Below, in pieces: positions 1 through 9,669 of a stretch of 64,000 nt of DNA. Source of the stretch: Melitaea cinxia (lineage: Eukaryota; Arthropoda; Insecta; Lepidoptera; Nymphalidae). A program made the translations under genes and the position numbers. Within the stretch, counting starts at the first letter, position 1. Every line of letters begins with the position of its first letter. The stretch is taken from NCBI RefSeq assembly GCF_905220565.1, contig NC_059421.1:134001-198000 (forward strand). Direction: 5' to 3'. The notes under the pieces were generated by a model, which saw nothing but the letters and a program-made list of their open reading frames with translations, did no database searches and was not told the origin of the DNA.

Positions 1-1434
1 AAAGAATATAGCTGGTATTCTGTCAGTTCCTGCTCCTTTATTTATGTCTAGAGATTTAAGTATTTTGAGAACTAGTCCCTCATTTACATTAAGATTACAA
101 ATAGTATCGTCTGCAAAAGATATTGGGACATGAGTACTATCTTTATTATGATTCTGTTTTTCAAAAACGCTTTCAAAAAATTCACTAAATCCCGCACATA
201 TTTCTGTGGGATTGTTAAACTGACGGTCACCTAAGGAAAGGGAACTTGGATAACCACTTTTGTTATTTCTTAGGTATTTTTGATACCGCCAAAAAAGCTT
301 TGGATCTTTTTTTATGTCATTCTGCATTATTGTTTTAAATTTGTTGTAGTAATAATCTTGTAATTTCTTTTGTCTTCTTCGTAATAAGGAAAATTCGTCG
401 TAGTCTCTAGGATTTTTAAATGATTTCCAACGAGCATGTGCTTTTTGTTTTTCTTGTATAATATGGATTAACGATTTGTTATACCAAATAGGATAGTGAC
501 AAGAAACCCTTTCTGTAACAACCGGTACATGTTCATTTATTATTTTATTGATAGTTTCATAAAATTTGTTAACTATTATATCTATTGAGTCACCTCTCAA
601 TATATTTTGCCAATTTAATTTACTGAGAATTTCGTTTATAACACTGTAGTCAGCTTTCTTAAACTTCATTTTAATCAAAGGTGGTTTCGAAAGTTCTTTT
701 AGAAGCAATTCAGAAGCGTCAATTTCTAAACAGGGATGATATTTGTCTTCAGTGACTAAAATTTGATCAGATTTTAGAACATTTAAATAGATGTTGCTAA
801 AAATTAAGTCTAGAGTGTTATTACTCACATTCGGTATTTGGTTAAATTGTGTCAAGTTAAAGGAGCTACATGTTTCGATGAAGTCCATTGAAACGGTCCG
901 CAATAATGTTGATCCGCGATTAAGATATAAGGGCCTTTCAGTCTTCCAATCAATATTAGGGAGGTTGAAGTCATCAGTAATAATGAAGTACTCTTCAGAT
1001 TTAGATGTTAAAATTGAGGACAAAGAAATTGTTACGGTCTCTAACCTTTTTACTTGGTAATCATCTGGTGGTATATAAAATACGCCTATATTAAGATTTT
1101 GGTTAATTCCAATTACGCTTTTAGGGATTGTTATCCAAACGGATTCAACTCCAGCACAACTCCAATCCGATCTCTCCTGTGCCCTTAGTATGGATTTTGT
1201 ACATATCATAACTCCGCCTCCATCACGTTTATTTGATGTTTTGTCACTCCTATCCGTGCGAAAAACGTCGTACCTACTATCACACAGCTCTCGAATATAG
1301 AATCCGCTTTTAAGCCAAGTTTCGGTTACAAGCAACACCTCATAATCATTTTGAAGAATATTTAGTCGGAATTGTTCTGTTTTTGTTCGTAATCCACGAA
1401 CATTTTGATATAACAACTGAAACGGTTTATTCAT
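1..1434 (-). CDS. LINE ORF2: APE endonuclease and start of reverse transcriptase (partial, runs off window)
   Basis: I translated the complement from the ATG at 1434 down to base 1 and found 478 codons without a stop. Residues 5-235 are an apurinic-type endonuclease of the kind that nicks target DNA in non-LTR retrotransposons: QNVRG (N11), TETWLK (E38), DGGGVMI (71-77), DDFNLPNIDW (D155, N157), NNTLDLIFSN (D209) and a closing DKYHP (H233). A linker follows, and the last residues (NKGAGTDRIP) match the segment that opens the reverse transcriptase domain, so the polymerase lies to the left of the window. The usual glycine of the GDFN motif is aspartate (residue 154). ORF1 lies upstream on the same strand, 377 bp away. 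The element belongs to the CR1/Jockey group; I cannot place the family more finely. The open frame suggests a young copy. Confidence 0.9.
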   Translation of the reverse strand, partial: MNKPFQLLYQNVRGLRTKTEQFRLNILQNDYEVLLVTETWLKSGFYIRELCDSRYDVFRTDRSDKTSNKRDGGGVMICTKSILRAQERSDWSCAGVESVWITIPKSVIGINQNLNIGVFYIPPDDYQVKRLETVTISLSSILTSKSEEYFIITDDFNLPNIDWKTERPLYLNRGSTLLRTVSMDFIETCSSFNLTQFNQIPNVSNNTLDLIFSNIYLNVLKSDQILVTEDKYHPCLEIDASELLLKELSKPPLIKMKFKKADYSVINEILSKLNWQNILRGDSIDIIVNKFYETINKIINEHVPVVTERVSCHYPIWYNKSLIHIIQEKQKAHARWKSFKNPRDYDEFSLLRRRQKKLQDYYYNKFKTIMQNDIKKDPKLFWRYQKYLRNNKSGYPSSLSLGDRQFNNPTEICAGFSEFFESVFEKQNHNKDSTHVPISFADDTICNLNVNEGLVLKILKSLDINKGAGTDRIPAIFF

Positions 1435-1811
1435 TAAGTAAATAGTTTAATAGTTCCTTAAGTAAGTTAATAATTTATAATAATAATAAAAGTAAGCATC
1501 AATAGTAATCATTAGTTTTAAGCCACAATACAATAATCTAGAGATTTGTTCAGCAGTCCATATAATTACGGACGATTTTATAAATTGTATTATTACGTTG
1601 TAAGTGAGTGTAGTGTAGGTCAGTATGGTGTAGGTGAGTATGATGTATGGTGTATATATGGTGTAAGTGAGTGTAATTACTTGTAGTTTTAGTTTAGATT
1701 CCCAACTAGATTCGGCAACAAAAAAATGTACTTTAAGTTCAAAAGCTTGGAAATTAATGATAGATATTAAGATATAGTAAAAAAATCTCAAAAACATCTT
1801 GTATCTAATTA
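1435..1811 (-). other. inter-ORF spacer of the LINE
   Basis: This 377-bp non-coding segment separates ORF1 from ORF2 of the LINE. On the plus strand, 1600-1680 holds an imperfect short repeat built from GTGTAGGT / GAGTATG-like words. The rest is AT-rich. An open frame across part of it (1447-1863) has no recognisable domain. Confidence 0.6.
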
Positions 1812-2918
1812 TTATTTGATTTTTTCTAAATCTTTTTCTGAATTTATAGTTAATACAGGACATTCCTCGTTTTTTCTTAAAAAAATATTGCAGTTACGAA
1901 CCCAAACAAATCGATATGCTTTTTCTGCTGCAAGTTTTTTTGTTTTCCGAAACAATTCTTTATTCATAGGTGTTAAGTGTTCATTAACAAAAAACCTCCG
2001 TGGGTCGCCGTTAAGTCCAATATTTGCAGTGTCGATGCCTCTGCATTTTCTTAAGCCAGATAGTATGGAGTCTTTTAAGTCACGACTTCTTAGTTTGACA
2101 ACAAGCGACTTAGGTCTTCCCTTTTTTTGCTGCAATGGTTGTACACGGGTGGCGAATTCAATCTCTTCGGGTCTTAAATTAACTCCGGCATATTTAGCAA
2201 TCTTTAAGACAATGTCACCAAGTGCTTCGCCTTTGGCTTCCGGTAGACCCATTATCTCAAGATTTGCCATTCGAGACCACTGCTGTTGTTTATTAGTCTG
2301 AGCCCTTAAATCCGAAATTTCGGTCTCCGATTTTGATACTAAAGATTCCAGTTCAATGTACTTTTCTTCCAAAGCATTGTATTCCATTCGTAGCTTACTA
2401 TGTGATTCTTCTAAATTTTTAAATTCAGAAAATATTTCCTTTTTTATTTCAGCCATTAAAGATTCTTTCAGTTCATTCACTATAGATTCCATTGCAGATT
2501 TTAAACGTTTGTCGATGATAGATTCACATTGTAGTAAGAAGTCCGGTGAGACAAGCTTTTCAGGTGTAGCCAGAATTTGCTGATCCGTTTCGTCCACTGG
2601 AGATGAGTATGAAGGCGACCGAGACAAGGATTTAGACTGATAAGTAGCATCGGTACCCATCCGTAGCAGCTTTTTATGTTTGCTTGAGTATAGACTTGTA
2701 TTATCGGGGAAGCTTTCAGTATTTTTTTTCTGTGGTTCTTGACATGATTTACATTTCCATTGTGCTCTAGTAGTTGTTAAATCTTTGAATGGCTTTATAC
2801 AATCAATATGATAATACTGTGAACACTCTGTACATTTAATTCTTTTTTGAGTCACTGCGATGTTATTATTACAGATCTTGCACAGAAAGGCCATTATAAT
2901 AGTTGTATTCTTCAACAC
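1812..2918 (-). CDS. LINE ORF1 protein with PHD finger, coiled coil and L1/FP25-like C-terminal domain
   Basis: This encodes a 368-residue RNA-binding/chaperone-type ORF1 protein of a non-LTR retrotransposon. A complete C4HC3 PHD-type finger is visible: C13, C16, C29, C32, H37, C40, C56, C59. A polar linker rich in Ser follows, then a Glu/Lys/Leu coiled coil at about 130-215. The C-terminal part, starting at MANLEIMGLPEAKGE, resembles the L1 ORF1 (transposase 22) domain and the related baculovirus FP25 fold. A second Met (residue 9, MAFLCKIC) lies just before the first zinc ligand and may be the real start. PHD-bearing ORF1 proteins are known from CR1-like insect LINEs. The frame is undamaged and is followed on the same strand by ORF2. 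Confidence 0.85.
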   Translation of the reverse strand: MLKNTTIIMAFLCKICNNNIAVTQKRIKCTECSQYYHIDCIKPFKDLTTTRAQWKCKSCQEPQKKNTESFPDNTSLYSSKHKKLLRMGTDATYQSKSLSRSPSYSSPVDETDQQILATPEKLVSPDFLLQCESIIDKRLKSAMESIVNELKESLMAEIKKEIFSEFKNLEESHSKLRMEYNALEEKYIELESLVSKSETEISDLRAQTNKQQQWSRMANLEIMGLPEAKGEALGDIVLKIAKYAGVNLRPEEIEFATRVQPLQQKKGRPKSLVVKLRSRDLKDSILSGLRKCRGIDTANIGLNGDPRRFFVNEHLTPMNKELFRKTKKLAAEKAYRFVWVRNCNIFLRKNEECPVLTINSEKDLEKIK

Positions 2919-2947
2919 AATGAAAATTATAAAAATATATAATATCG

Positions 2948-3022
2948 GTTACGTCGAGGTTTGAACTCGGTGCACTCGGTTACTTCGCTGTTTAAAACCG
3001 CGTCGTAAGCCACGACGCCAGC
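2948..3022 (-). repeat. tRNA-like sequence (SINE head or LINE 5' region)
   Basis: On the minus strand this reads as a degenerate tRNA-like unit. A box A-like word (TGGCTTACGACGCGG) is followed about 45 bp later by a T-arm with stem CGAG/CTCG around the loop TTCAAAC, a good box B. No full acceptor stem is seen, so it is not a functional tRNA. It sits just upstream of LINE ORF1 in the same orientation. Confidence 0.5.
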
Positions 3023-3346
3023 AAGCTTATAATGCTTCGAGTCGAATATGTTGTACAGGCTCAACGATGCAACCTATTTATAAAGTCTATGTAGGTAGTT
3101 TAGTAAAATATCACTGTCACATTTATTTTTATTCACTGAGTTCACTTTAAATATTCATTAATTTTGCTTGTTTTACGTTCGCTACCAACTGTTCTTTTAT
3201 TTGCAAAATCTGCATACAACCACTTTTTAACGATATAGCACTATTTTAGTATTCAAAGGTCTTTATTCCAAAAGATCTTAATTTTTAAACACGAGAGGTT
3301 CTTTAAACGTCTTTCTAATTTGTGTACCCGCGATAAAATATATCAT

Positions 3347-3530
3347 ACTAGCTGTGCCCGTGGCTTCGCCCGCGTTGAAATTAGTGTGTCACAAAGTTTT
3401 CCCGGCAAACTTCCAGTGAAACTCTCATTAAAATCAGCTTCGCCGTTCCGTAAACCTTCCTCTTGCCAATGGTGGGGCCCTCTCTCCAATGGTGAAAATT
3501 CGTTGTTTTGGGGACTTTGTTTTATAATAT
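3347..3530 (-). mobile_element. Helitron-like 3'-end fragment
   Basis: The segment begins ACTAGCTGTGCCCGTGGC, the complement of a terminus ending in CTAGT. That ending fits the CTRR-T rule of Helitrons. It is degenerate and is followed at once by a second such end at 3531. Confidence 0.5.
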
Positions 3531-4777
3531 ACTAACTGTTGCCCGCGACTACGTCCGTGTGGTTAGGAAGATATGCATTATTATTAAGATGTTTAACGCA
3601 AATTATTTTTTTATTTCAGTCACTTGAAATGCTTATCCAACTGAGTAACTTTTTAAAAGTCACAATTTAGTACAATTTAATAGTTATTTTTATAAAGCCT
3701 CTCTATACACCCCATTTTTAGTTTTATTTTCAGGCTGTATATGTTTCATACAAACTATCAACCCCAATTAAACCCCCTTAGCGGTGGAATATCGTAAAAT
3801 CCGTTCTTAGCGGACGTCTGCTAACTATAATCTATCTCCCTGCCAAATTTTATCTTTGTTCAACCTGGATGGATAGACCATTCAGCGGTTTTTAAGTTCT
3901 CGTGATGAGTGAGTTAGTGACCTTTCTCTGTTATATATATAGATTACGATGCATTATTTGGACACTTCCTCACCATCTATAGAGCATATATTTTAAATTT
4001 CAAGTCTCTTATTTCAAAAAAATAAGACTTTCATACAAAGTTCCGACCCCCGTTTTATCCCTTTAGGAGTCGATTTTCGTAAAATCAGTTCTTAGCGGAT
4101 GTTTACGCTCTATAAGAAACCTACCTGCCAAATTTCAAGTTTACAGCTGTTATTGTTTCGAAGGTTTTCTGTTGAGTGAGTAAACCTACCATCCCCCGCT
4201 TTAATCCCAAAAGGGAATTGATTTCTAAAGATACATTATTTGGACATCTTGTCATCATCTATAAGGCATACATTTTAAATTTCAAGTCTCTTACTTCAAA
4301 AACATGGGACTTTCACACAAGCTTCCAACCCCCGTTTTACCCCCTCAGGGGTGAATTTCGTAAAATCCGTTCTTAGCGAATGTTTACGCCCTATAAGGAT
4401 CCTTCTTGCCAAATTTCAAGTTTGTAGGTGTTATAGTTTTGGAGATTTCGTGATGAGTGAGGCAACTAACCATCCCCCGTTTTAACCCAAAAAGGGAGTT
4501 GATTTCTAAAAATACATTATTTGGACACCTTCTCATCATCTATAGAGCATACATTTTAAATTTCAAGTCTCTTACTTCAAAAACATGGGACTTTCACACA
4601 AACTTCCAACCCCCGTTTTACCCCCTCAGGGGCGAATTTCGTAAAATCCGTTCTTAGCGAATGTTTACGCCCTATAAGGAGCCTTCCTGCCAGATTTCAA
4701 GTTTGTAGGTGTTATAGTTTCGGAGATTTCGTGATGAGTGAGTGACCTTTCGCTTTTATATATATTATAGATATAGA
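3531..4777 (-). mobile_element. Helitron-like element with internal tandem array
   Basis: The left end, ACTAACTGTTGCCCGCGACT, is a mutated version of the CTAGT-type 3' end. The right end, CCTTTCGCTTTTATATATAT followed by AGAT, read on the minus strand starts with TC and an AT-rich run, as Helitron 5' ends do. A similar 5'-type end also occurs internally at 3921-3945. No Rep/helicase coding is present, so it would be non-autonomous. The Helitron assignment rests on termini and my memory of lepidopteran repeats. Confidence 0.5.
3948..4760 (-). repeat. tandem array of about 282-bp units
   Basis: The phrase CATTATTTGGACA recurs at 3952, 4234 and 4515, giving periods of 282 and 281 bp. The second and third units are nearly identical and the first is more diverged; a fourth, still more diverged relative lies at about 3720-3945. 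The matching open frames at 4176-4376 and 4457-4657 are by-products of the repeat and not genes. Confidence 0.8.
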
Positions 4778-5266
4778 TTGTATTTAAAATACAAATAGTA
4801 TTATAAGTAAGCGGTTCAGTCCGAGTGAAGCGGCGCAAGAATGTTCTTGTAAGTGAGAACTTGTAACAAACGCAAACGGAAACGCTCTATCTTTTAAAAT
4901 TTTTAATTAAAAATATATTTTATTCTAAAACCTTATTTAATATATTTATTTTATCCTTATGGAAAATATGTAATTCTTGTAGTATAATATGAGTATAACG
5001 CTCGTTGTATTTTTTTACAGTGTAGTCAAATTTATTAGAGTAATTGTATTGTGAATTAATCTAAATTGGGCTCTAAACGTTCACTGCTGGGCAAAAGCTA
5101 CTTCTTCGTATTGAAGGTTGGTGGATAACGAGTAAGGAGAGCTCTACGTTTTCTCTGAGGCATAGTGGGGAGATCTATGGGGGGCAATTTATCAAACCAT
5201 GAACAAATATTTATATAAACGCAAATATCAGTCGCAAGCGGAAATACAATCCGAAATCATTGATGC

Positions 5267-5700
5267 TATTTATTTATTTTATTTTTATATTTATTTACAC
5301 TTTCGCACACAATACAAGGTTTTAACAGCATAACAAATGATATATAAAAATAGAATTTGCATCAGTTGCAACAGGCGGCCTTATCCCTAATACAGCGAAC
5401 TCTTCCAGGCAACTTTTGGGCAGAGGACTAAATAAGAAGTGTGGGATGAGGCGCAAATATGTTATGTAACATACACATGAACATATTATACTCACATACG
5501 TACATGTACACCAAATACATTTACATACATATACATACATTCAGACATACAAATACATATTATGCTAAGGGAAGTTTTTCGCAAAAATTACACCAGAATT
5601 GTTGGAAAACCTCGCTTCCATACATTTCATACATAAGCTTCATATTGAAACGGTACAATGTATATCTTAACGTTATACGTCTAATATATTCATAGACATA
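5267..5700. repeat. unclassified interspersed repeat with TACA-rich microsatellite
   Basis: The first half contains GCGGCCTTATCCCTAATACA, which I associate with abundant lepidopteran LINE 3' regions. From about 5486 to 5560 it becomes an imperfect (TACA)n tract. No coding is supported. Confidence 0.4.
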
Positions 5701-6589
5701 ATATTATGACGTAAAATACATTTAACAAGTAAACGCGGAGTGGAGTGGAGTGTAAGTGAGCGTGGAGGGGAGACACTTAATGCTCTTTCGGGTCGACTCG
5801 AGCCACCTGAAGGACGTCTATTCTTGTTCGAATGGGCGACATTATTGTATAAATTTAGGTTTTACATTTCAACAAACTGTTCGACCCGTTATCTATGTAA
5901 ATTGTCCGGTCTGTGTGTCCGGTGTGTGTGTGTGATTTTATTTAGAATAATTACAACAGTTATAAATAGAAAAATATCCAACAATAACAATATGCCGCAA
6001 TACGTTAGGCAGAACAAGTACTGGAAATAGGAACTATTGGCCGACAGCACCAATCCCAGCTGCAATAATATGACATGTTTATCTTAGTTAGAAGAACCAC
6101 GTCTTACTATCGCGTATATTTTCTTTTTGTAAAAAAAACGTTGGAGATGGTTTGGCGAGATACACATTTCAAGATATCCAAAACTTGTTAATTTTAACAT
6201 GATGAACACCTTACCGCTGCAAATGAAAAATATTTTATAGATAAGCCCGATATAGCATCTGCACTCACTTATTCCAATGAGCCATAAGAGATTTAAGAAT
6301 TGGACATACTTATTATTATTATATTTTACTTATAACACTTACTTTACGACTAAATATCGCAAGAAACAAACAAGGGTATTGCAAAAGGTTAAGCGTTATA
6401 CCTAAAAGGTTAGTTTTAGCTAATGCTTGTCTGTCTATTTGAGGATGATAAAGAAAACATGACTCAGCAAATAATACGCAAAAGCGACACGAGTGCCTTT
6501 CCATTATAGGCGACGTCACGACTAAGGAATGACCGGCAGAACCTAACTACTAGCCACTAGTCATTTATTCTCAGCTAATAACCGTAAAA

Positions 6590-6750
6590 CATACGCAATA
6601 CGCAAGTCGCGGTTTCGATACCTGCACATAACAAATATTCGTATTGGCCATATAGACGTTTGTTGTGTATTGTGTGTTTCCGGACCGCTAATCAGGAGAA
6701 ATTCTTACTGAGCGGCCGTTGAGTGTGAGGCGTTTATTTATTTATTATTT
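6590..6750 (+). repeat. SINE family B copy
   Basis: A box B-like GCGGTTTCGATACC precedes the body word ATTGGCCATATAGACGTTTG, and the copy ends GAGTGTGAGGCGTTTATTTA followed by ATT repeats. The same order appears at 11110-11258 and in reverse at 55492-55690. Confidence 0.6.
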
Positions 6751-6876
6751 ATAGTTCGTAAGTGTTTCTGTCGCGACGACGCGATCAACACATCTCATGA
6801 CAGGAGTTCACGAAATAATGTATCGTTGCTTGTAGTTGGAATCATTTCATTATATCGTAGTAACGTTGTATAACAA

Positions 6877-7200
6877 CCGCTTTGGTGTAGTGGTGCCTAA
6901 AACACCGATGGTTTGCGGGTTCGATACCCGCTCGGGATCGTTATTTGTATTTGTACAAATATTTCTTTCCGGTTTGGATGTCTGTCCTTGTGGGTCTTCC
7001 CACCGTGCCTCGGAAAGCACATTAAGCCGTCGGTTGTTATTATAAAAATCTGATACTCATACTCATTAGTATATACTCAGAATATGGAACATATCTGCCA
7101 ACCCGCAGTAGCGGAGTGTGGAGGATTAGACACCAATCCTTCTCCTACATGAAGAAAAAGGGTTATGCTCAGCAGTGGGATGTTACAGGCTGAAAGCGAT
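6877..7200 (+). repeat. SINE family A, tRNA-headed, full-length-like
   Basis: The tRNA-derived head has box A TGGTGTAGTGG and box B GGTTCGATACC. The body contains TCCTTGTGGGTCTTCCCACC and GCACATTAAGCCGTCGG. The tail has CTCAGCAGTGGGATGTTACA, the typical lepidopteran SINE ending. It resembles the tRNA-derived SINEs called Metulj in butterflies, though I cannot confirm the family. Confidence 0.75.
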
Positions 7201-7272
7201 GCCACCTTTGTAACATTTACCATTCACGTAAAACAACAATCACCAGCATTCAAACCAAAAGGAAATTAAATA

Positions 7273-7741
7273 TTTTTAACCGACTTCCAAACACAGAGGA
7301 GGTTCTCAATTCGATTGTATTTTTTTTAATGTATGTTACCTCAGAACTTTTGACTGGGTGGACCGATTCCGACAAACATTTTTTAAATCGAAAGGTGGTG
7401 CGCGTCATTTGGTTTTAAATTTATTTGAGATCTAACAACTACTTTTCGAGTTATATCTAATTATGCGTTTTTACTTGACTATTTTTTCGTCGACCTACGT
7501 TGTATTAGGTATACCGCATAACTTTTTACTAGGTGTTCCGAATTTGATGATTTTTAATTTAATCGAAAGCCAATGTTTATCATGTGGTCACATAAATTTC
7601 ATTGAGATTTGATCACAACTTTTTGAGTACCTAATCATTGATAATGCGTATTTATTTGACTATTTTTTTTCTACCTACGTTGTATTACTTGTCGATGTAA
7701 TTGAAGTCGGTTTTTTTTCCTTTACGAGCAAATACAATTAT
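7273..7741 (+). repeat. palindrome-ended element (PAL family), near complete
   Basis: It starts TTTTTAACCGACTTCC and ends TTGAAGTCGGTTTTTTTTCC followed by an imperfect hairpin and CAATTA, so its ends are inverted repeats (AACCGACTTC / GAAGTCGGTT). The interior contains two diverged copies of one monomer (marked by GACTATTTTTT and CTACGTTGTATTA). No coding capacity is visible. At least ten further full or partial copies occur in this window. Confidence 0.75.
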
Positions 7742-8936
7742 ATATAATTTATTGGTTAAATCGATCGACATATCATAATTTTATGTGTACAGATATCTCA
7801 AGCGTGCTTTGCGTCCATTCTATTATTCTTTCAAGTGGCCTTGAATACTTGATGTCAGGTGAATGACATGGTCCAATATCTCTTTTAGAAACACTTGAAG
7901 ATTCCGGCTCCACTATCGACCGGAAGGAAGGCTAGTACGGGGCTCAAGTGTACTTCGCATAAAATTAAACTTCACACAAAGGATGGCTAAAGTTAGTTTT
8001 CATTTAAGTTGCAATTCGCATATTTAATGATAACGGGTCGCTTGTCGGTCTTCTGTAGAAGCCGGACTCAAGCGCTTGTTAGAAATCTTCCTTAGAGAAA
8101 ACATTTGATTTTGAATATAAAGATATTCTTTTTTAACCTTTTATTTTACCATCCCAGATCGTTTTTAAGCCAAGAATACTCAACTGTAGTGGAACTAAGA
8201 GAGGTAATGCGCATTCTATTTTCATGTTACGATACAGCTTCAAAATTTTATCCCTCCAAAAGCTTTTACAATGTAACAATATATCAGCAACATATGTCAG
8301 ACTCGTGTTTTACAAACCTTTAAAAAACTATTTATTATAGCTGACCATAAAAGTTAAATAATAAATTCCAATGAATTCAGTACGGCGCACTTTGCAATGG
8401 AAATTTTAGTGACTTAAAATATCGCCTTTGAAAGTGTCTTTTATTTAAGTACAATGTGTAAAGGAAAGAGTTTTATAACATTTTTACCAACCTTTATAAG
8501 AACGAAATCATTCTCGACTAATTAAAACAGAATACAACGACATCAAAGAAGTTGCAATTAAATAATCGAGAGCTAGGAAGTGATTTAGTTTTCGTAACCG
8601 CAGCGGTCGAGTGCATGTTATTTCGCCTCCCGACAACAAAGGAACCTATTACCATAATAATTCCGACAATCGACTTGCAATATGAATATCGCAAAGCAAA
8701 CGAATAATTATTCGACTCTGCTCGACCGTTTCGAACAATCGATATTATTGGGTCGGTTGAATGTATTATTGGCGCAGTTATTGCTAATATTTATCACTCG
8801 TCGATCCAGGAATGTCCGTGTGTAATGTAGTCGGTAGAAACAAGCAGATAACCTGAATCTGAGAGGCATTACGACACTATAGGGGTGTGATCTGGTCACA
8901 CATAACATGATACTCTTAATAAAAATTCGACAGTCT
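7742..8936. other. no gene seen
   Basis: AT-rich sequence with short open frames (for example 8105-8323) that show no domain, repeat homology or splice context. I see nothing supportable here. Confidence 0.6.
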
Positions 8937-9090
8937 TTTTTTTAATATATAGACTAGCGCTTGACTGCGATCTTACCTGATGGTAAGTGAAGATGCAGCC
9001 TAAGATAGTGCGCGCTTGCCTAGAAGATGCCTATTCACTCTTGATTTGAAGATATCCAAGTTATAATTATTTGGAAAAACGAAAGCTCAC
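8937..9090 (-). repeat. degenerate LINE/SINE tail
   Basis: The segment around TTACCTGATGGTAAGTGAAG resembles the complement of common lepidopteran repeat 3' regions. It is too diverged to classify. Confidence 0.35.
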
Positions 9091-9329
9091 AATGGAAGAT
9101 GGACAACATGGAAGTCACAGTGACGATAACTTCAAGAAACGTTTTTATCATTCTTATGATTCTATTATGGGAATAGTTAACCAGTAAACTATGAGCGACC
9201 AATTACTGTATCGAACTTAGTGATTATGGTGGTCTTGGAGAATTTGTAGCACAAGCAACCTTAAATAATTAGAAAAGGTCCACGAAATGGCGCAAAAATT
9301 ATAACATCAGGTGTTGCAACACCAGCCAC

Positions 9330-9445
9330 GTGGGTGATAACGTCACACAGATCTGTGTGTTTGTGTTGAGGATGTTTCATGTCACACAACTTGACATGTT
9401 CGTAGTAGAGGTAATCGAATGTGAGGCGTTTATCTTATTTTAATT
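9330..9445 (+). repeat. degenerate SINE family B tail
   Basis: It ends GAATGTGAGGCGTTTATCTT, matching the SINE-B terminus at 6720-6745. The head is not recognisable. Confidence 0.35.
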
Positions 9446-9550
9446 AATATTAGCTAAAAATCAAATACTTAGTCATGATGCCGCAACCATTTTATGTTAC
9501 TTGTTAACTGATAGATAGCTACTGTAATCAAATAACCCATAAACCCATAA

Positions 9551-9669
9551 CCCAGCCACTCAGTACACCCAGCCACTCAGTACACCCAGCCACTCAGTGC
9601 ACCCAGCCACTCAGTGCACCAGGCCACTCAGTACACCCAGCCACTCAGTGCACCCAGCCACTCAGTACA
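9551..9669. repeat. 17-bp tandem repeat, 7 copies
   Basis: Seven uninterrupted units of CCCAGCCACTCAGTACA are present. Only one or two positions vary (A/G at position 15; the fifth unit reads CCAGG). It is a minisatellite with no transposon flank that I can identify. Confidence 0.95.

Larger units (their letters stand above)
1..2940 (-). mobile_element. non-LTR retrotransposon (CR1/Jockey-like LINE), 3' part outside window
   Basis: ORF1 and ORF2 lie in the expected order on the minus strand with intact frames. The 3' half (most of the reverse transcriptase, 3' UTR and tail) is beyond base 1. The exact 5' boundary is unclear; it lies between the ORF1 start and the tRNA-like segment at about 2948-3020. 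Confidence 0.85.

Noticed and set aside
1816..2301. 161-codon plus-strand frame
   Set aside because: It is antisense to LINE ORF1, which has a complete PHD finger.
4176..4657. Two near-identical 66-codon frames
   Set aside because: They are copies of one 281-bp repeat unit in Helitron-like DNA and have no domain.
9551..9669. CRISPR-like array
   Set aside because: The repeats are contiguous without spacers and the genome is eukaryotic.
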